Of a stretch of DNA of 64,000 bases, positions 51,256 to 60,283 are shown one piece after another; position 1 is the first letter of the stretch; each line of letters begins with the position of its first letter. The stretch is taken from NCBI RefSeq assembly GCF_021568795.1, contig NZ_JAKGUE010000010.1, forward strand, positions 25,877-89,876, written 5' to 3'. The stretch comes from Dethiosulfovibrio faecalis. GTDB taxonomy: Bacteria; Synergistota; Synergistia; Synergistales; Dethiosulfovibrionaceae. A model generated the notes under the pieces. It did not search any database, was not told the DNA's origin, and worked only from the letters and a program-made list of their open reading frames with translations. A program made the translations under genes and the position numbers.

Positions 51256-52098
51256 CTAAAACCTAGCCACCCTGCTGTGACAGTAAGGCACGTTTCCCGT
51301 CCTGAGATAATAATGCTGATGAAGGGGCTCCGCAGGCCAGAACCTCGCCTCCGGCCGGACCTCCGTGACCGGTTCCAGTCCCTTATCCCTCAGCTCGTCC
51401 AGGAGTTCCTCGGCGGCCTTCCTCTGCTCCTCGTCGACGGCGAAAATCGCCGATCTGTACTGGTCTCCCAGATCGGGTCCCTGACCGCCTTTTTGGGTCG
51501 GATCGTGTATCTCCAGAAAATAACGAGTCAGGTCACGATAGGATATCTTCTTAGGATCGAAAAGCACCTCCACCGTCTCGAGATGGCCGGTCTCTCCCGA
51601 ACAGACCTGTTCGTAACTCGGATAGTCGACCGTTCCTCCACAGTATCCGCAGGTACTGTGGACCACCCCGGGCAAATCCTTCATGAGGTGCTGAACTCCC
51701 CAGAAACAGCCTCCGGCGAACAACCCCCTTTTAAGGTCCTCCTTGGGAATAAAGGTCAAGGAAAGGGAGTTTACGCAATGTCTGACGTTCTTTACCGTCA
51801 ATCTCTCGCCCTGAAAGACATGGCCTAGATGTCCGGAGCAGCCGGCACAGGTTATCTCGGTTCGATGTCCGTCCGGATCGGGACGACGGATCACAGCCCC
51901 GGATATCTCGTCGTCGAAAGAAGCCCATCCGCAAGAACAGGGAAATTTATGTTCCGAAAGGTACAGAGGCCTACCGCAACGACTACACAGATAAACACCT
52001 CTGTCGAAAAACTCGCAGTATCTACCGCTGAAGGGCGGCTCCGTACCGCGATGTACTATTACCCTTTGTTCCTCCGGCGTCAGTTCTCTATATCCCAC
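51256..52098 (-). CDS. msrBA: Methionine sulfoxide reductase, MsrB-MsrA fusion
   Basis: A 280-residue fusion that repairs both methionine sulfoxide epimers. Residues about 1 to 120 are MsrB, with two CxxC zinc pairs (CSRC, CAGC) and the catalytic Cys in NVRHCVNSLSLTFIP. Residues about 127 to 275 are MsrA, with the catalytic Cys in FAGGCFWGVQHL and a GYCGG segment. The order MsrB then MsrA is the reverse of many fusions. No signal peptide, so cytoplasmic. It precedes the cupin gene by 34 bases. Confidence 0.95.
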   Translation of the reverse strand: MGYRELTPEEQRVIVHRGTEPPFSGRYCEFFDRGVYLCSRCGRPLYLSEHKFPCSCGWASFDDEISGAVIRRPDPDGHRTEITCAGCSGHLGHVFQGERLTVKNVRHCVNSLSLTFIPKEDLKRGLFAGGCFWGVQHLMKDLPGVVHSTCGYCGGTVDYPSYEQVCSGETGHLETVEVLFDPKKISYRDLTRYFLEIHDPTQKGGQGPDLGDQYRSAIFAVDEEQRKAAEELLDELRDKGLEPVTEVRPEARFWPAEPLHQHYYLRTGNVPYCHSRVARF

Positions 52099-52223
52099 CG
52101 CAAAGACCTCCTTTCCGATTCTTTTATCATGATATCACGATAGGAAAAAGATGGTAGACGGCATCAAAAGGAAGAGAGAATTTCGCCGTGTTACACTGGG
52201 ATATAGGAGGGAGGCGACAGTCT

Positions 52224-53570
52224 ATGACAGGATACAGAACGAGAGTGGACCCTAGAAGGATAAGACGACTTCGGGAAGGTAGCCCAGGAGAGGGACCGGT
52301 GATCTATTGGATGAGCAGGGACCAGAGGGTTCGAGACAACTGGGCTCTTCTATACGCCCAGGACGTGGCTCTGGCCGCGAATCGCCCACTGGAGGTCGTG
52401 TTTTGTCTGTCCCGAGATTTCATGGAAGCTCCTATAAGACACTACGACTTCATGTTACGAGGACTGACGGAAACCGCCGCAGAACTGTCCATACTGAACG
52501 TCTCCTTCAGAATCCCCCTAGGGGAGCCTGGGAAAACCCTGCCGCTATATGCAAAAAAGAGGGATACCGCCGTCCTGGTGACCGACTTTTCACCTCTTCG
52601 GCACCAAAAAGGCTGGATAGAATCGGTCTACGAGAGCTTATCCTGTCCCATCGACCAGGTGGACGGCCATAACGTCGTACCGGCCTGGGAGACATCGAAC
52701 AAAAGAGAGTACGCCGCCAGGACGATAAGACCTAAGCTACACAGAAAATTCCAGGAGTTTCTCACTGCCTTTCCGGAGATGAAAAGACATCCCTATGGAG
52801 ATCGAGAGACCGACAGGGTCCCCCCTACAGAAGAGCTTCGGCTGGACGGATCGGTCCTTCCAGTGAAGGAAGCGGTTCCGGGATCAGCGGCAGGAGAGCT
52901 GCGACTCAAATCCTTTATAGACCGAGGGCTTTCCAGCTACGACAGGGACAGAAACGATCCCAACCTCGACGGGACCTCGGGACTGTCTCCCTACATCCAC
53001 TTCGGACAGATCTCGGCTCAGACCGTCGTCAGGGAGGCGTTCCTGGCCAACCTTCCCGGAAGCGACGCATTCGTCGAGGAGGCCATGGTCAGGAGGGAGC
53101 TGGCGGAGAATTTCTGTCTCTACGAACCACTGTACGACAGATACGAAGCCCTGCCTGAATGGGGCAAGAAGGCGCTGGACCACCATAGATCGGACGAAAG
53201 ACCCTGGCTGTACGGACTTCCCGAACTGGAAGAGGCCGGTACCCACGACGAGCTGTGGAACGCGGCTCAGTTATCGCTGCTGAGAAAGGGAAGGATACAC
53301 GGATACTTGAGGATGTACTGGGGAAAGATGTTGCTGTTGTGGTCTCCATCCCCAGAGGAGGCCTTCTCAAGGGCACTGTACCTGAACGACAGGTACGCCC
53401 TGGATGGCCGAGATCCAAACGGCTACACCGGAGTGGCCTGGTGTATAGGCGGACTACACGACAGGCCGTGGCCGAAAAGACCGGTGTTCGGTTCCGTCAG
53501 ATCCATGGCTCTAACCGGCTGCGCCAGAAAATTCGACGTCAAGAGATATATCACATCTTTCGTGCCGTGA
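52224..53570 (+). CDS. phr: Class II CPD photolyase
   Basis: A 448-residue DNA photolyase repairing cyclobutane pyrimidine dimers using FADH and light. The N-terminal antenna domain starts VIYWMSRDQRVRDNWALLYAQ. Class II signatures include VDGHNVVPAW, EYAARTIRPKLHRK, and LDGTSGLSPYIHFGQISAQTV. The C-terminal WNAAQLSLLRKGRIHGYLRMYWGKMLL lies in the FAD domain (given here as conserved positions). ATG 52224 has GGAGG 9 bases upstream. Its 3' end shares a palindrome with the convergent GAF protein gene. Confidence 0.95.
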   Translation: MTGYRTRVDPRRIRRLREGSPGEGPVIYWMSRDQRVRDNWALLYAQDVALAANRPLEVVFCLSRDFMEAPIRHYDFMLRGLTETAAELSILNVSFRIPLGEPGKTLPLYAKKRDTAVLVTDFSPLRHQKGWIESVYESLSCPIDQVDGHNVVPAWETSNKREYAARTIRPKLHRKFQEFLTAFPEMKRHPYGDRETDRVPPTEELRLDGSVLPVKEAVPGSAAGELRLKSFIDRGLSSYDRDRNDPNLDGTSGLSPYIHFGQISAQTVVREAFLANLPGSDAFVEEAMVRRELAENFCLYEPLYDRYEALPEWGKKALDHHRSDERPWLYGLPELEEAGTHDELWNAAQLSLLRKGRIHGYLRMYWGKMLLLWSPSPEEAFSRALYLNDRYALDGRDPNGYTGVAWCIGGLHDRPWPKRPVFGSVRSMALTGCARKFDVKRYITSFVP

Positions 53571-53596
53571 TAATCTACGTACTCACGGCACGAAAG
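53557..53596. terminator. Bidirectional terminator palindrome encoding both C-termini
   Basis: A perfect 14-bp inverted repeat (CTTTCGTGCCGTGA / TCACGGCACGAAAG) with a 12-base loop. The left arm encodes Phe-Val-Pro-stop of the photolyase and the right arm encodes Phe-Val-Pro-stop of the convergent GAF protein. Confidence 0.85.
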
Positions 53597-55646
53597 GAGC
53601 CCACCCGTCGGAAGGGGGGAAAAGCTGTCTGATCTCCCCCTCCCAGGGAAAGGGAAGAACCACTATGGCTCTAGTGCCTTCCTTCAGGACCCTAAAGCAA
53701 CATCTTTCCTGCTCTTCCGACAGAGAGACCGTTGCAGATATCACCGAAGGCTCGAAACCATCCAGAATCAGCTCCTCGACAGAGCTCCTGACGGCAAGTT
53801 CCACCATTCTGCCAACGTCCATGACCTTGCCACGATGACAACATTTCATCGCCTCCAACCGAGGAGCCACAAAAGCTCCCACCAAAGACATCAACTCGAG
53901 ACGGTCATCCCCCACTGACCTCGGGTCCTCCACCGTCAGCTTCAGGGCTCCGTGCAACGTTCCGCCGGACCGAAGAGGAACCCATACGGCCACATCGGAA
54001 AAGATAACCGATTCGTCCGGACAAATCTTTTCCGATATCTCGGCCAAGCCCTCGACGCCGCATATCATATCGGCTTTTTCGACATCCAGAGCCAGAGGAA
54101 GGGTGGAACTAAGCGAATTCTTCAGTACGTCTACAGAACGGATCTGTTGTATCTCTCCGGCCAGATCTCTCAGAAAATCTCTGGCCCGAATCTGCCTGTC
54201 CAACAAGTCCCTCTGCATGGAAACCTCTCCGAATAGGCGACATCTACGGATCGCCACGGCACAGCTGGCAGCCAACGTCTCAAGCCCATCCATATCTCCG
54301 TATCTGCTTCCGGTGACGGAGGAGGAAACGGCTATAAAGCCCACGAAAGTACTACCGTACCTCAGGGGGAAGACCAAGTCCATCGATCTCTCATCACTAC
54401 ATAGTTCGTCGTCGAAGGAAAGGCCGTGATCCCGAAGGATCTCGACCGCCTCGTCCACAGACAAAACACCGGGAAGGGGCTCCAGTTCCAGAGGCTCTTC
54501 ACGAGAAACCAGAAGGTGTCTAGCGACCTTAACCACACCATCCGCCCTGTCACCCCATTTTACGTACCCAGGAACGGATTTATCGTACACGACCACAAAA
54601 CAGCGAGAACTCTGGGTCATCTCTCCGAATATATCCAGAACTCTGGAGAGAAGTTCATCCTCCGTGTCGTTTTCCATAAGGGAGATTATGGCCCGGTGGA
54701 GCCCTCTCAGTGCGAACTCCCTCCTGGATAGCTCCTTCACACGAGAAGTGCCTTCCTCTCTAAGGCGGTTCATGGCCATGGCCTTAACGGTAACTCCTCC
54801 GATTAGTTCAAGAACATCGGAGACCTCGCCGGAACGGAGGCTGCCCCATTTTACGAGATAGAAAAAGCGATCCGAACCGGAGATAATAGGAAGCACCACG
54901 GAATACAGCTCACCAAGGCGATCGAAGTTATCCGACCCAACGGCAAAGCGATGGGACTCTTCAATCGGAACAGGTACTGGAGATAGATATTCTTTAGAGA
55001 AGATGCCTCCTCTGTCCAGTAACGGACTCTCGTCTCCAGCCAGATGGCAAAGGGATTTTCCATCGTCCTGCAACAGGGAAATCCTCTCGGGACAGATACT
55101 CTCCTTCATCACGTCCACCAGAAAAGTGGCTAGAAACTCCGGAGGAAAAGGCTCGAAAATGGATGGGAGGGCACTCTTGACAGCGTAAAGAAGATAGGAC
55201 AGGGAGGCCATGTTCTTCTCTATGCCGTCGATAGAACGATGTCTATCCCATATCCGCACTAAACCGTCAGCTCCCTTGAGGAGACGGAGAGTCTCTTCAT
55301 CCGGAACTTCCGGCAACATAACGGCAACGACCCAAGGAGAACCTCCGAGAAGCACCATACGGCTCCAATCCTCCTCCAAGGCCAAGTCCATGATCCCATC
55401 GATCTCCAGGATCGTTACCCCTTGATCGGATTTTTTGGCTAAAAGCCTTCGGACATGATCCATACCGCCATACAGGATAGCTCCGCTGGAGGCTATGCCA
55501 ACCCCGTCCACCAGAGAGAGATCGTCGCCGTCGGGCTGAAGAATCGCCAAACGTCCGACTCTCTCTCCAAGAAATTTCACCAAAAGCTCCAGCACTCCCC
55601 CCCCGAGGAGAAAAGCTGCCTGCTCGTAAAGGGAACAGAGGGTCAT
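53583..55646 (-). CDS. Multi-GAF-like sensory protein of unknown output
   Basis: A 687-residue soluble protein. At least two regions look like GAF domains: about residues 330 to 470 (RAIISLMENDTEDELLSRVLDIFGEM, then FPLRYGSTFVGFIAVSS and LETLAASCAVAIRRCRLFGEV) and a later one near 490 to 610 (VWVPLRSGGTLHGALKL). The N-terminal region (EQAAFLLGGGVLELLVKFLGERVGRLAILQPDG) may be a third sensor. No kinase, GGDEF or DNA-binding domain is evident. ATG 55646 has AGGAG 8 bases upstream and overlaps the FapA-family gene's end, so the two are coupled. Function unknown; probably signalling. Confidence 0.7.
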   Translation of the reverse strand: MTLCSLYEQAAFLLGGGVLELLVKFLGERVGRLAILQPDGDDLSLVDGVGIASSGAILYGGMDHVRRLLAKKSDQGVTILEIDGIMDLALEEDWSRMVLLGGSPWVVAVMLPEVPDEETLRLLKGADGLVRIWDRHRSIDGIEKNMASLSYLLYAVKSALPSIFEPFPPEFLATFLVDVMKESICPERISLLQDDGKSLCHLAGDESPLLDRGGIFSKEYLSPVPVPIEESHRFAVGSDNFDRLGELYSVVLPIISGSDRFFYLVKWGSLRSGEVSDVLELIGGVTVKAMAMNRLREEGTSRVKELSRREFALRGLHRAIISLMENDTEDELLSRVLDIFGEMTQSSRCFVVVYDKSVPGYVKWGDRADGVVKVARHLLVSREEPLELEPLPGVLSVDEAVEILRDHGLSFDDELCSDERSMDLVFPLRYGSTFVGFIAVSSSVTGSRYGDMDGLETLAASCAVAIRRCRLFGEVSMQRDLLDRQIRARDFLRDLAGEIQQIRSVDVLKNSLSSTLPLALDVEKADMICGVEGLAEISEKICPDESVIFSDVAVWVPLRSGGTLHGALKLTVEDPRSVGDDRLELMSLVGAFVAPRLEAMKCCHRGKVMDVGRMVELAVRSSVEELILDGFEPSVISATVSLSEEQERCCFRVLKEGTRAIVVLPFPWEGEIRQLFPPSDGWAPFVP

Positions 55647-55650
55647 CGGT

Positions 55651-57222
55651 TCAACTCCTAGAGACAACCCGTACCTCCTGAGAGTCGGGGTCGTAATACA
55701 TGGTCATCCACCTAGCACCGTCCTCCACTCTGCAGGGGACGTTCTTCAGTCTCACCGGGATATCCCCATTAGCATTTCCTATAAGGCTGAAGGTAGCATC
55801 GCCCTTTAAGTTCATGAGGGTCTCTTTGAAAGCGTGAAGCTTGTTGGCTCGAAGAGCCTGCGTTTCCTCCAAGTCCATAAATTCAGAGAGGTGAGCCTTG
55901 GCTTTTCTATAAAGTCCCTTTTGAGACAAGGTCCTTATCATGCTTGAAAGGGCTATCATCTCGTCGTTGGCCTCCGCACTCTCGTCCTGGAGCTTTCTAT
56001 ATTGATCGAACAGGGTAACTCTGGACATACCGCTTATGGATATGGCGGTATCGTCTTTTTTAAAGACCTTCACGGACCTGACGTTCACGTAGGCCGAGGC
56101 CTCTATCCTGGAGGCCATTACAACTCCGTTTCGACCCTCCACGAAAACTCCGCTCTTGGCAAAGATCTTGGAGCGGAGAATATATTCGTTTACCTTCAGC
56201 TGAGAACAGTGGACCTCTGCCTCCTGAACGAACTTAGCCCACACATTTCCCTCTGCCTTCACCGCTCCATAGCCCTTACCGGCTATGCCGTAAAGGACGG
56301 AGACCGAGCCGCCGCTTTTTACCGAAGCTCTTTCCACACAACCCTGTATCTCCACGTCTCCCCCTGCTCTGAGATTGTAACCGTCCTGAACGTCTCCCTT
56401 GACCAATACGGGACCGTCGTAATCGACGTTCCCCGTCTCCGGCCCCAGGTTGCCGGATATGACGAGTAAGGGCTCTATCGACATCTTGTCGCCCTTCCAT
56501 ATCACCTGACCGTCCACCGACGCTACCAGGGAGTTGCCGTCCATCTCGATGCCTTTCCCGAAAGAAATTCGAACACCTTTGACCTTTTTGCCCAAGATGG
56601 GCTCACCTGTGACGGTCATTCCGTCCTCCGAGGGGATCGGATCGTGACGAATCGCCAACACCTCTCCTTTATGAGCCTGAACGACCAGATCAAGAGAGTA
56701 GAAGTCCACCTGACCGGAATCATCCGTTCGAGGCGCTCCGGAAGGCCTTTCCTTCATGTACTCTACCCAGCCGTCTTTTCCATGAGTCGGAGGGGTCCCA
56801 AGAGCGATCAAAGCATCCGAGACGGAGTTTCCCTCGGAGCTCAGGGAAACCAGTCTCTTCATCTCCTCAAGATCGACCCCGTGGACGACTCCTTTGGAGG
56901 CCAACAGGGACTCCAAGGTTTCCAGATCGTCGAAGCCGGGCGGCAAGGATATCAGGCAACGGGCTCCTCCGTCCATTATCCTTATAGTAGGCCCAGACAT
57001 ATCGTCCAAATTCTTAATGCGACCGATCTCTCCCGAGCCTCCGGACATAGCAATCTCTCGGATACGATCTAGATCCACATCCTTGGGATCTACGTATTTA
57101 TTGAGGGTTCCCAAGAGATCCAGCACCGCCACGGGGGGCCTGTAGACCTCCATGGAAAGAATTGCTCCACACCTGGACAGCGAGAAGACTTCCGTTCTTT
57201 CCAAAACGAGATTCTCTTCCAT
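55651..57222 (-). CDS. FapA-family (DUF342) protein
   Basis: A 523-residue DUF342/FapA-like protein. The N-terminal section contains a FapA-type domain. The middle (about residues 190 to 390) is a right-handed beta-helix, seen as repeated VKGDV, AGGDVEIQG, KSGGSVSV, AEGNVWAKFVQEAEVHC blocks. A coiled-coil helix (LFDQYRKLQDESAEAND) and a C-terminal strand region follow. The family binds nucleic acid or protein in a few cases, but its general role is not settled. It overlaps the GAF protein gene, suggesting they act together. ATG 57222 has GGAGGG upstream. Confidence 0.85.
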   Translation of the reverse strand: MEENLVLERTEVFSLSRCGAILSMEVYRPPVAVLDLLGTLNKYVDPKDVDLDRIREIAMSGGSGEIGRIKNLDDMSGPTIRIMDGGARCLISLPPGFDDLETLESLLASKGVVHGVDLEEMKRLVSLSSEGNSVSDALIALGTPPTHGKDGWVEYMKERPSGAPRTDDSGQVDFYSLDLVVQAHKGEVLAIRHDPIPSEDGMTVTGEPILGKKVKGVRISFGKGIEMDGNSLVASVDGQVIWKGDKMSIEPLLVISGNLGPETGNVDYDGPVLVKGDVQDGYNLRAGGDVEIQGCVERASVKSGGSVSVLYGIAGKGYGAVKAEGNVWAKFVQEAEVHCSQLKVNEYILRSKIFAKSGVFVEGRNGVVMASRIEASAYVNVRSVKVFKKDDTAISISGMSRVTLFDQYRKLQDESAEANDEMIALSSMIRTLSQKGLYRKAKAHLSEFMDLEETQALRANKLHAFKETLMNLKGDATFSLIGNANGDIPVRLKNVPCRVEDGARWMTMYYDPDSQEVRVVSRS

Positions 57223-57358
57223 GACAGTCCCTCCAGTATTTTAAAGCTTCTCCTTGTTATAACGAGACGCCCCTTACAGCATCGTTATAATAGTTCGAAA
57301 AGGGTCTACTCTATACTATCATAATTATGCCTCCCTTTAAGGAGGAAGGGCATGAAAT

Positions 57359-57398
57359 AAGGGCTTGAAGGCCTCATTTTTTTGAGTCTCAAGCCCTA
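57359..57398 (-). terminator. Probable terminator after the racemase gene
   Basis: An outer stem AGGGCTTGA / TCAAGCCCT (9 bp) around a loop that contains a TTTTTTT run and a small TCA/TGA pair. On the minus strand the stem is followed by TTATTTC, a weak T tract. It lies 4 bases after the racemase stop. Confidence 0.55.
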
Positions 57399-57402
57399 AA
57401 AC

Positions 57403-58107
57403 TTAGAGATAAAGGCTATCTATACATTTTTTAGCCAGAGCTATCAGACTGGATATCATTCCATCTTCTGAGAGTCCAGAAGCACCATAGGCCAAAGGAA
57501 GTTCCGTGCAGGCCGCTATCATCGGGAGATCGTTTACGGAACGAAGCTCTTCCACTAACGATGAAATTATCTCGCCGGAAAGAGACAGATCTCCGGCTTT
57601 AACCAAATGAATAGCCTTCATTATGTCGGCCAACACCCCTTCAGGAGGCAGCATCAACCTGTAGCCTATTTTATGCGCCTCTTTTTGATATAGACCGCTT
57701 TTGAGAGTTCCTCCGGTCGAGAGAAGCCAAGCCCCGGATGGACTGTTTACTGCGGCAAGCTCCAAGGTCGCCTCCACTATATGAATAAGGGGAACCGATA
57801 GATCCTCTCGAAATCCGTCTATGAAGAAATGAGCGGTGTTGCACGGTACGGCCAACAGGTCGGCTCCCCAACCGATCAGGGTCTCTAACCCGTCTCTAAG
57901 ATCTGCCTCGGGGCTTCTCCCTTTACCGATGATGGCGGAACTACGGTCGGGAATCTGAGGATTGGAGTATAAGAATACCTTAGGGTGCTTCTGATCGCAT
58001 TCAGCGGGAGCAAGATCAGCCAACAACCTCATGAACTCGGCGGAAGCGGCCGGTCCCATGCCCCCCAAAACTCCTAAGACCATCTCGGGAGCTTTAGCTT
58101 TTTCCAT
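57403..58107 (-). CDS. Aspartate/glutamate racemase family protein
   Basis: A 234-residue Asp/Glu racemase fold enzyme. The two catalytic cysteines are in AVPCNTAHFF and MIAACTELPLAYG. The N-terminal LGVLGGMGPAASAEFMRLL is typical of aspartate racemases rather than MurI, which normally has a GVFDSG start. It may provide D-aspartate for peptidoglycan or take part in amino-acid catabolism. It has its own promoter gap and terminator. Confidence 0.9.
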   Translation of the reverse strand: MEKAKAPEMVLGVLGGMGPAASAEFMRLLADLAPAECDQKHPKVFLYSNPQIPDRSSAIIGKGRSPEADLRDGLETLIGWGADLLAVPCNTAHFFIDGFREDLSVPLIHIVEATLELAAVNSPSGAWLLSTGGTLKSGLYQKEAHKIGYRLMLPPEGVLADIMKAIHLVKAGDLSLSGEIISSLVEELRSVNDLPMIAACTELPLAYGASGLSEDGMISSLIALAKKCIDSLYL

Positions 58108-58179
58108 CTCGGGAAACCTCCAGATAAATCAGAATGTCCAAAAACCGAGATCTATTATACGCCTACGATGAACAAAAAA

Positions 58180-58207
58180 AATGACCCCTGACGAATCAAG
58201 GGTCATT
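58180..58207 (-). terminator. Terminator of the tRNA operon
   Basis: An 8-bp stem AATGACCC / GGGTCATT with a 12-base loop, followed on the minus strand by a run of T. It lies just after the last tRNA. Confidence 0.88.
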
Positions 58208-58217
58208 CTATGATTTC

Positions 58218-58293
58218 TGGCTCCCCGGGCAGGACTCGAACCTGCGACCTAGTGGTTAACAGCCACCCGCTCTGCCAGCTGAGCTACCGAGGA
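58218..58293 (-). tRNA. tRNA-Asn (anticodon GTT)
   Basis: A 76-base cloverleaf identical to the one at 44596-44671, with anticodon GTT and encoded CCA. Last of six tRNAs in a minus-strand operon. Confidence 0.97.
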
Positions 58294-58299
58294 ATAAAG

Positions 58300-58373
58300 T
58301 GGAGGCGGCACCCGGATTCGAACCGGGGATAAAGGATTTGCAGTCCTCTGCCTTACCACTTGGCTATGCCGCC
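58300..58373 (-). tRNA. tRNA-Cys (anticodon GCA)
   Basis: A 74-base cloverleaf: acceptor GGCGGCA / TGCCGCC, anticodon GCA in ACTGCAAAT, discriminator U, encoded CCA. Confidence 0.97.
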
Positions 58374-58377
58374 TTCA

Positions 58378-58452
58378 TGGAGCGGAAGACGGGATTTGAA
58401 CCCGCGACCCCAACCTTGGCAAGGTTGTGCTCTACCCCTGAGCTACTTCCGC
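58378..58452 (-). tRNA. tRNA-Gly (anticodon GCC)
   Basis: A 75-base cloverleaf: acceptor GCGGAAG / CTTCCGC, anticodon GCC in CTTGCCAAG, encoded CCA. Confidence 0.97.
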
Positions 58453-58463
58453 ACAAATACAGA

Positions 58464-58539
<76 letters not shown>

Positions 58540-58546
58540 ACTAAAA

Positions 58547-58623
58547 TGGCGGGGCCGACGAGACTTGAACTCGCGACCTCCGGCGTGACAGGCCGGCACT
58601 CTAACCAACTGAGCTACGACCCC
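58547..58623 (-). tRNA. tRNA-Asp (anticodon GTC)
   Basis: A 77-base cloverleaf: acceptor GGGGTCG / CGGCCCC, anticodon GTC in CTGTCACG, discriminator G as expected for Asp, encoded CCA. Confidence 0.97.
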
Positions 58624-58642
58624 GCATGGTCGTGGAAAAAAA

Positions 58643-58717
58643 TGGTGGGCGGTACAGGGTTCGAACCTGTGACCCTCTGCGTGTAAGGCAGATGCTCTTC
58701 CGCTGAGCTAACCGCCC
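58643..58717 (-). tRNA. tRNA-Val (anticodon TAC)
   Basis: A 75-base cloverleaf: acceptor GGGCGGT / ACCGCCC, anticodon TAC in CTTACACG, encoded CCA. First tRNA of the operon. Confidence 0.97.
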
Positions 58718-58771
58718 AACGGCCTCAGCGAACCAACGCAAGAGGTAGTATATATTGGGAAGCCGATATTG

Positions 58772-59614
58772 TCAACAGACTCGATCTAAAAAGGACAGCG
58801 CGTTTCCCGACCGCACCATCTCCAGCTTTTCCTCGGATAATCCGGTCTTTGAGAGCAGTGCATCATATCTGGGATAGGACAATATGGGCCAGTCTGAACC
58901 ATAGATTATTTTGTGTCCCACCCCAGCAGCGAAAGCGGCTGGAAGGACTTTTTCATCGTACAGCCAAGGCCAGGCGGCGGTATCGTATCTGGCGTTTTTC
59001 AGAGCCTCCTTCGTCTCCGGCATGGACTCATAGAGCCACAGCCCTCCGCCCCAATGGGCGAATATTACCTTGGCCTCCGGATGGTTGAGACAAAACTGCG
59101 CGGCTTCTTTAGGTCCGACGTTTCCCTTGCCGTCGTAATCGTGACCGACGGGCTCTGCGGTATGTATCGATATAACCATATTCCTCTCGTGGCAGGCTCC
59201 CACGAATCTCCAGGTCTGTCTTATATCGTCCAGATCCAACATCTGTCCCTGTGGAAAAAGCTCACCTACTCCGACCAGTCCGGCATCGTGACATCTCTCT
59301 ATCTCGCTCTCCACCTCCGGATTCAGAGGAGGTATTACAGCAAACCCCTTCAGGCGATCAGGCCATCGTTTGACGGCTTCGACGATGTAATCGTTGCACA
59401 ACCGGCATAATCCCATATCCCTGAAGGCGAAGCCGAATATCCAGCTTTGATCCACACCGGTCTCGTCCATCCTGACGATCAGATCGTCCACGGATCCCCA
59501 CTTATGCACTTTGTTATGAGTCAGAAGATCGAAGTGAGGTTCCTTCTCGGATATCCTATCCTGATCACTTAAAAGGACTTCGGGATAAACGTGAACGTGA
59601 GCATCCACTACCAT
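58772..59614 (-). CDS. Amidohydrolase (Amidohydro_2) family protein
   Basis: A 280-residue TIM-barrel metal hydrolase of the ACMSD/aminocarboxymuconate type. Metal ligands are the HxH in VDAHVHVYPE, His in VISIHTAEPVGHD, His in IFAHWGGG and Asp in IYGSDWPIL. Such enzymes are decarboxylases or hydrolases of small carboxylic acids; substrate unknown. It is a single gene immediately upstream of the tRNA operon and behind a strong terminator. Confidence 0.85.
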   Translation of the reverse strand: MVVDAHVHVYPEVLLSDQDRISEKEPHFDLLTHNKVHKWGSVDDLIVRMDETGVDQSWIFGFAFRDMGLCRLCNDYIVEAVKRWPDRLKGFAVIPPLNPEVESEIERCHDAGLVGVGELFPQGQMLDLDDIRQTWRFVGACHERNMVISIHTAEPVGHDYDGKGNVGPKEAAQFCLNHPEAKVIFAHWGGGLWLYESMPETKEALKNARYDTAAWPWLYDEKVLPAAFAAGVGHKIIYGSDWPILSYPRYDALLSKTGLSEEKLEMVRSGNALSFLDRVC

Positions 59615-59676
59615 CGGCTCATCTCCTCTCTTAAAGAAACGATACCATTATAGTCTCGTTTCTCGAAGGGAAACAC

Positions 59677-59714
59677 AAAGAAAAGCCCCGGAAAAAACAT
59701 CGGGGCTTTTCTTT
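59677..59714. terminator. Strong bidirectional terminator
   Basis: A 14-bp perfect stem AAAGAAAAGCCCCG / CGGGGCTTTTCTTT with a 10-base loop. It lies between the rhodanese and amidohydrolase genes. Confidence 0.92.
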
Positions 59715-59746
59715 AAAACCCTCTACCAGAGGATTTTAGGCTACAT

Positions 59747-60121
59747 TCAGGAAGAGCAGGAAGCGGCAAGGGGCAGATGAGTCTTATCGCAGCTCATGCC
59801 GCCCTTTAGAGAACAACAGTCGAATCCCAGGATCTTCAAGAGAGCGACCGTCTGACCGGCAGTCTGTCCAGTGTAACATACCACGATTATCTTCTCGTCC
59901 TTAGGCAGATCATCCAGAAAGTCTCCGACCTCCCCCCAGGGGATGTTAATCGCTCCGTCTATATGATCCTCGGCGTAATCCTCGGGCTTTCTGATATCCA
60001 AGATATAGAGAGGACACTTCTTCTCTATCTGTTCCTGAAGCTGATCGCAACTTATGATATTGTTACATCCCTTCTTCAGGTCGGCCCAGAAAGCGTCAAC
60101 CGCTGCTCTTATTTCCTGCAT
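59747..60121 (-). CDS. Rhodanese-domain protein
   Basis: A 124-residue single rhodanese domain. The active-site Cys lies in VVCYTGQTAGQTVALL, with the CxxGxxA-like loop characteristic of GlpE/PspE-type proteins. The fold core has YILDIRKPEDYAEDHIDGAINIPWGE (given as pattern: Asp-Ile-Arg...His-Ile...Gly-Ala). Additional cysteines occur near the N- and C-termini (GCNNIISC, ASCSS). It has no signal peptide, so it acts in cytoplasmic sulfane-sulphur transfer. It sits downstream of rplL, but a terminator intervenes. Confidence 0.9.
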   Translation of the reverse strand: MQEIRAAVDAFWADLKKGCNNIISCDQLQEQIEKKCPLYILDIRKPEDYAEDHIDGAINIPWGEVGDFLDDLPKDEKIIVVCYTGQTAGQTVALLKILGFDCCSLKGGMSCDKTHLPLAASCSS

Positions 60122-60231
60122 AAAAAAAGCCTCCTTCGATTTCGTTCAAAAGATAACGAATCTCTCTATCAAGAGGTATATCATGAAAACAAAGTACGGT
60201 CAATCACTACCAGGATATAGTAACTATAAAA

Positions 60232-60261
60232 AAAGGACATCGTCAAAAGACGACATCCTTT
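60232..60261 (-). terminator. Terminator after rplL
   Basis: Two stacked stems (AAAGGA/TCCTTT and TCGTC/GACGA) around a 2x2 internal loop, followed on the minus strand by a T run. It lies 22 bases after the rplL stop and would separate rplL from anything downstream. Confidence 0.82.
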
Positions 60262-60283
60262 AAAATTATCGATATGGTCTTGT

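Noticed and set aside
55647..55667. Upstream start for the GAF protein at 55667
   Set aside because: It lies inside the FapA-family coding end and has no ribosome site, whereas ATG 55646 has AGGAG 8 bases upstream.
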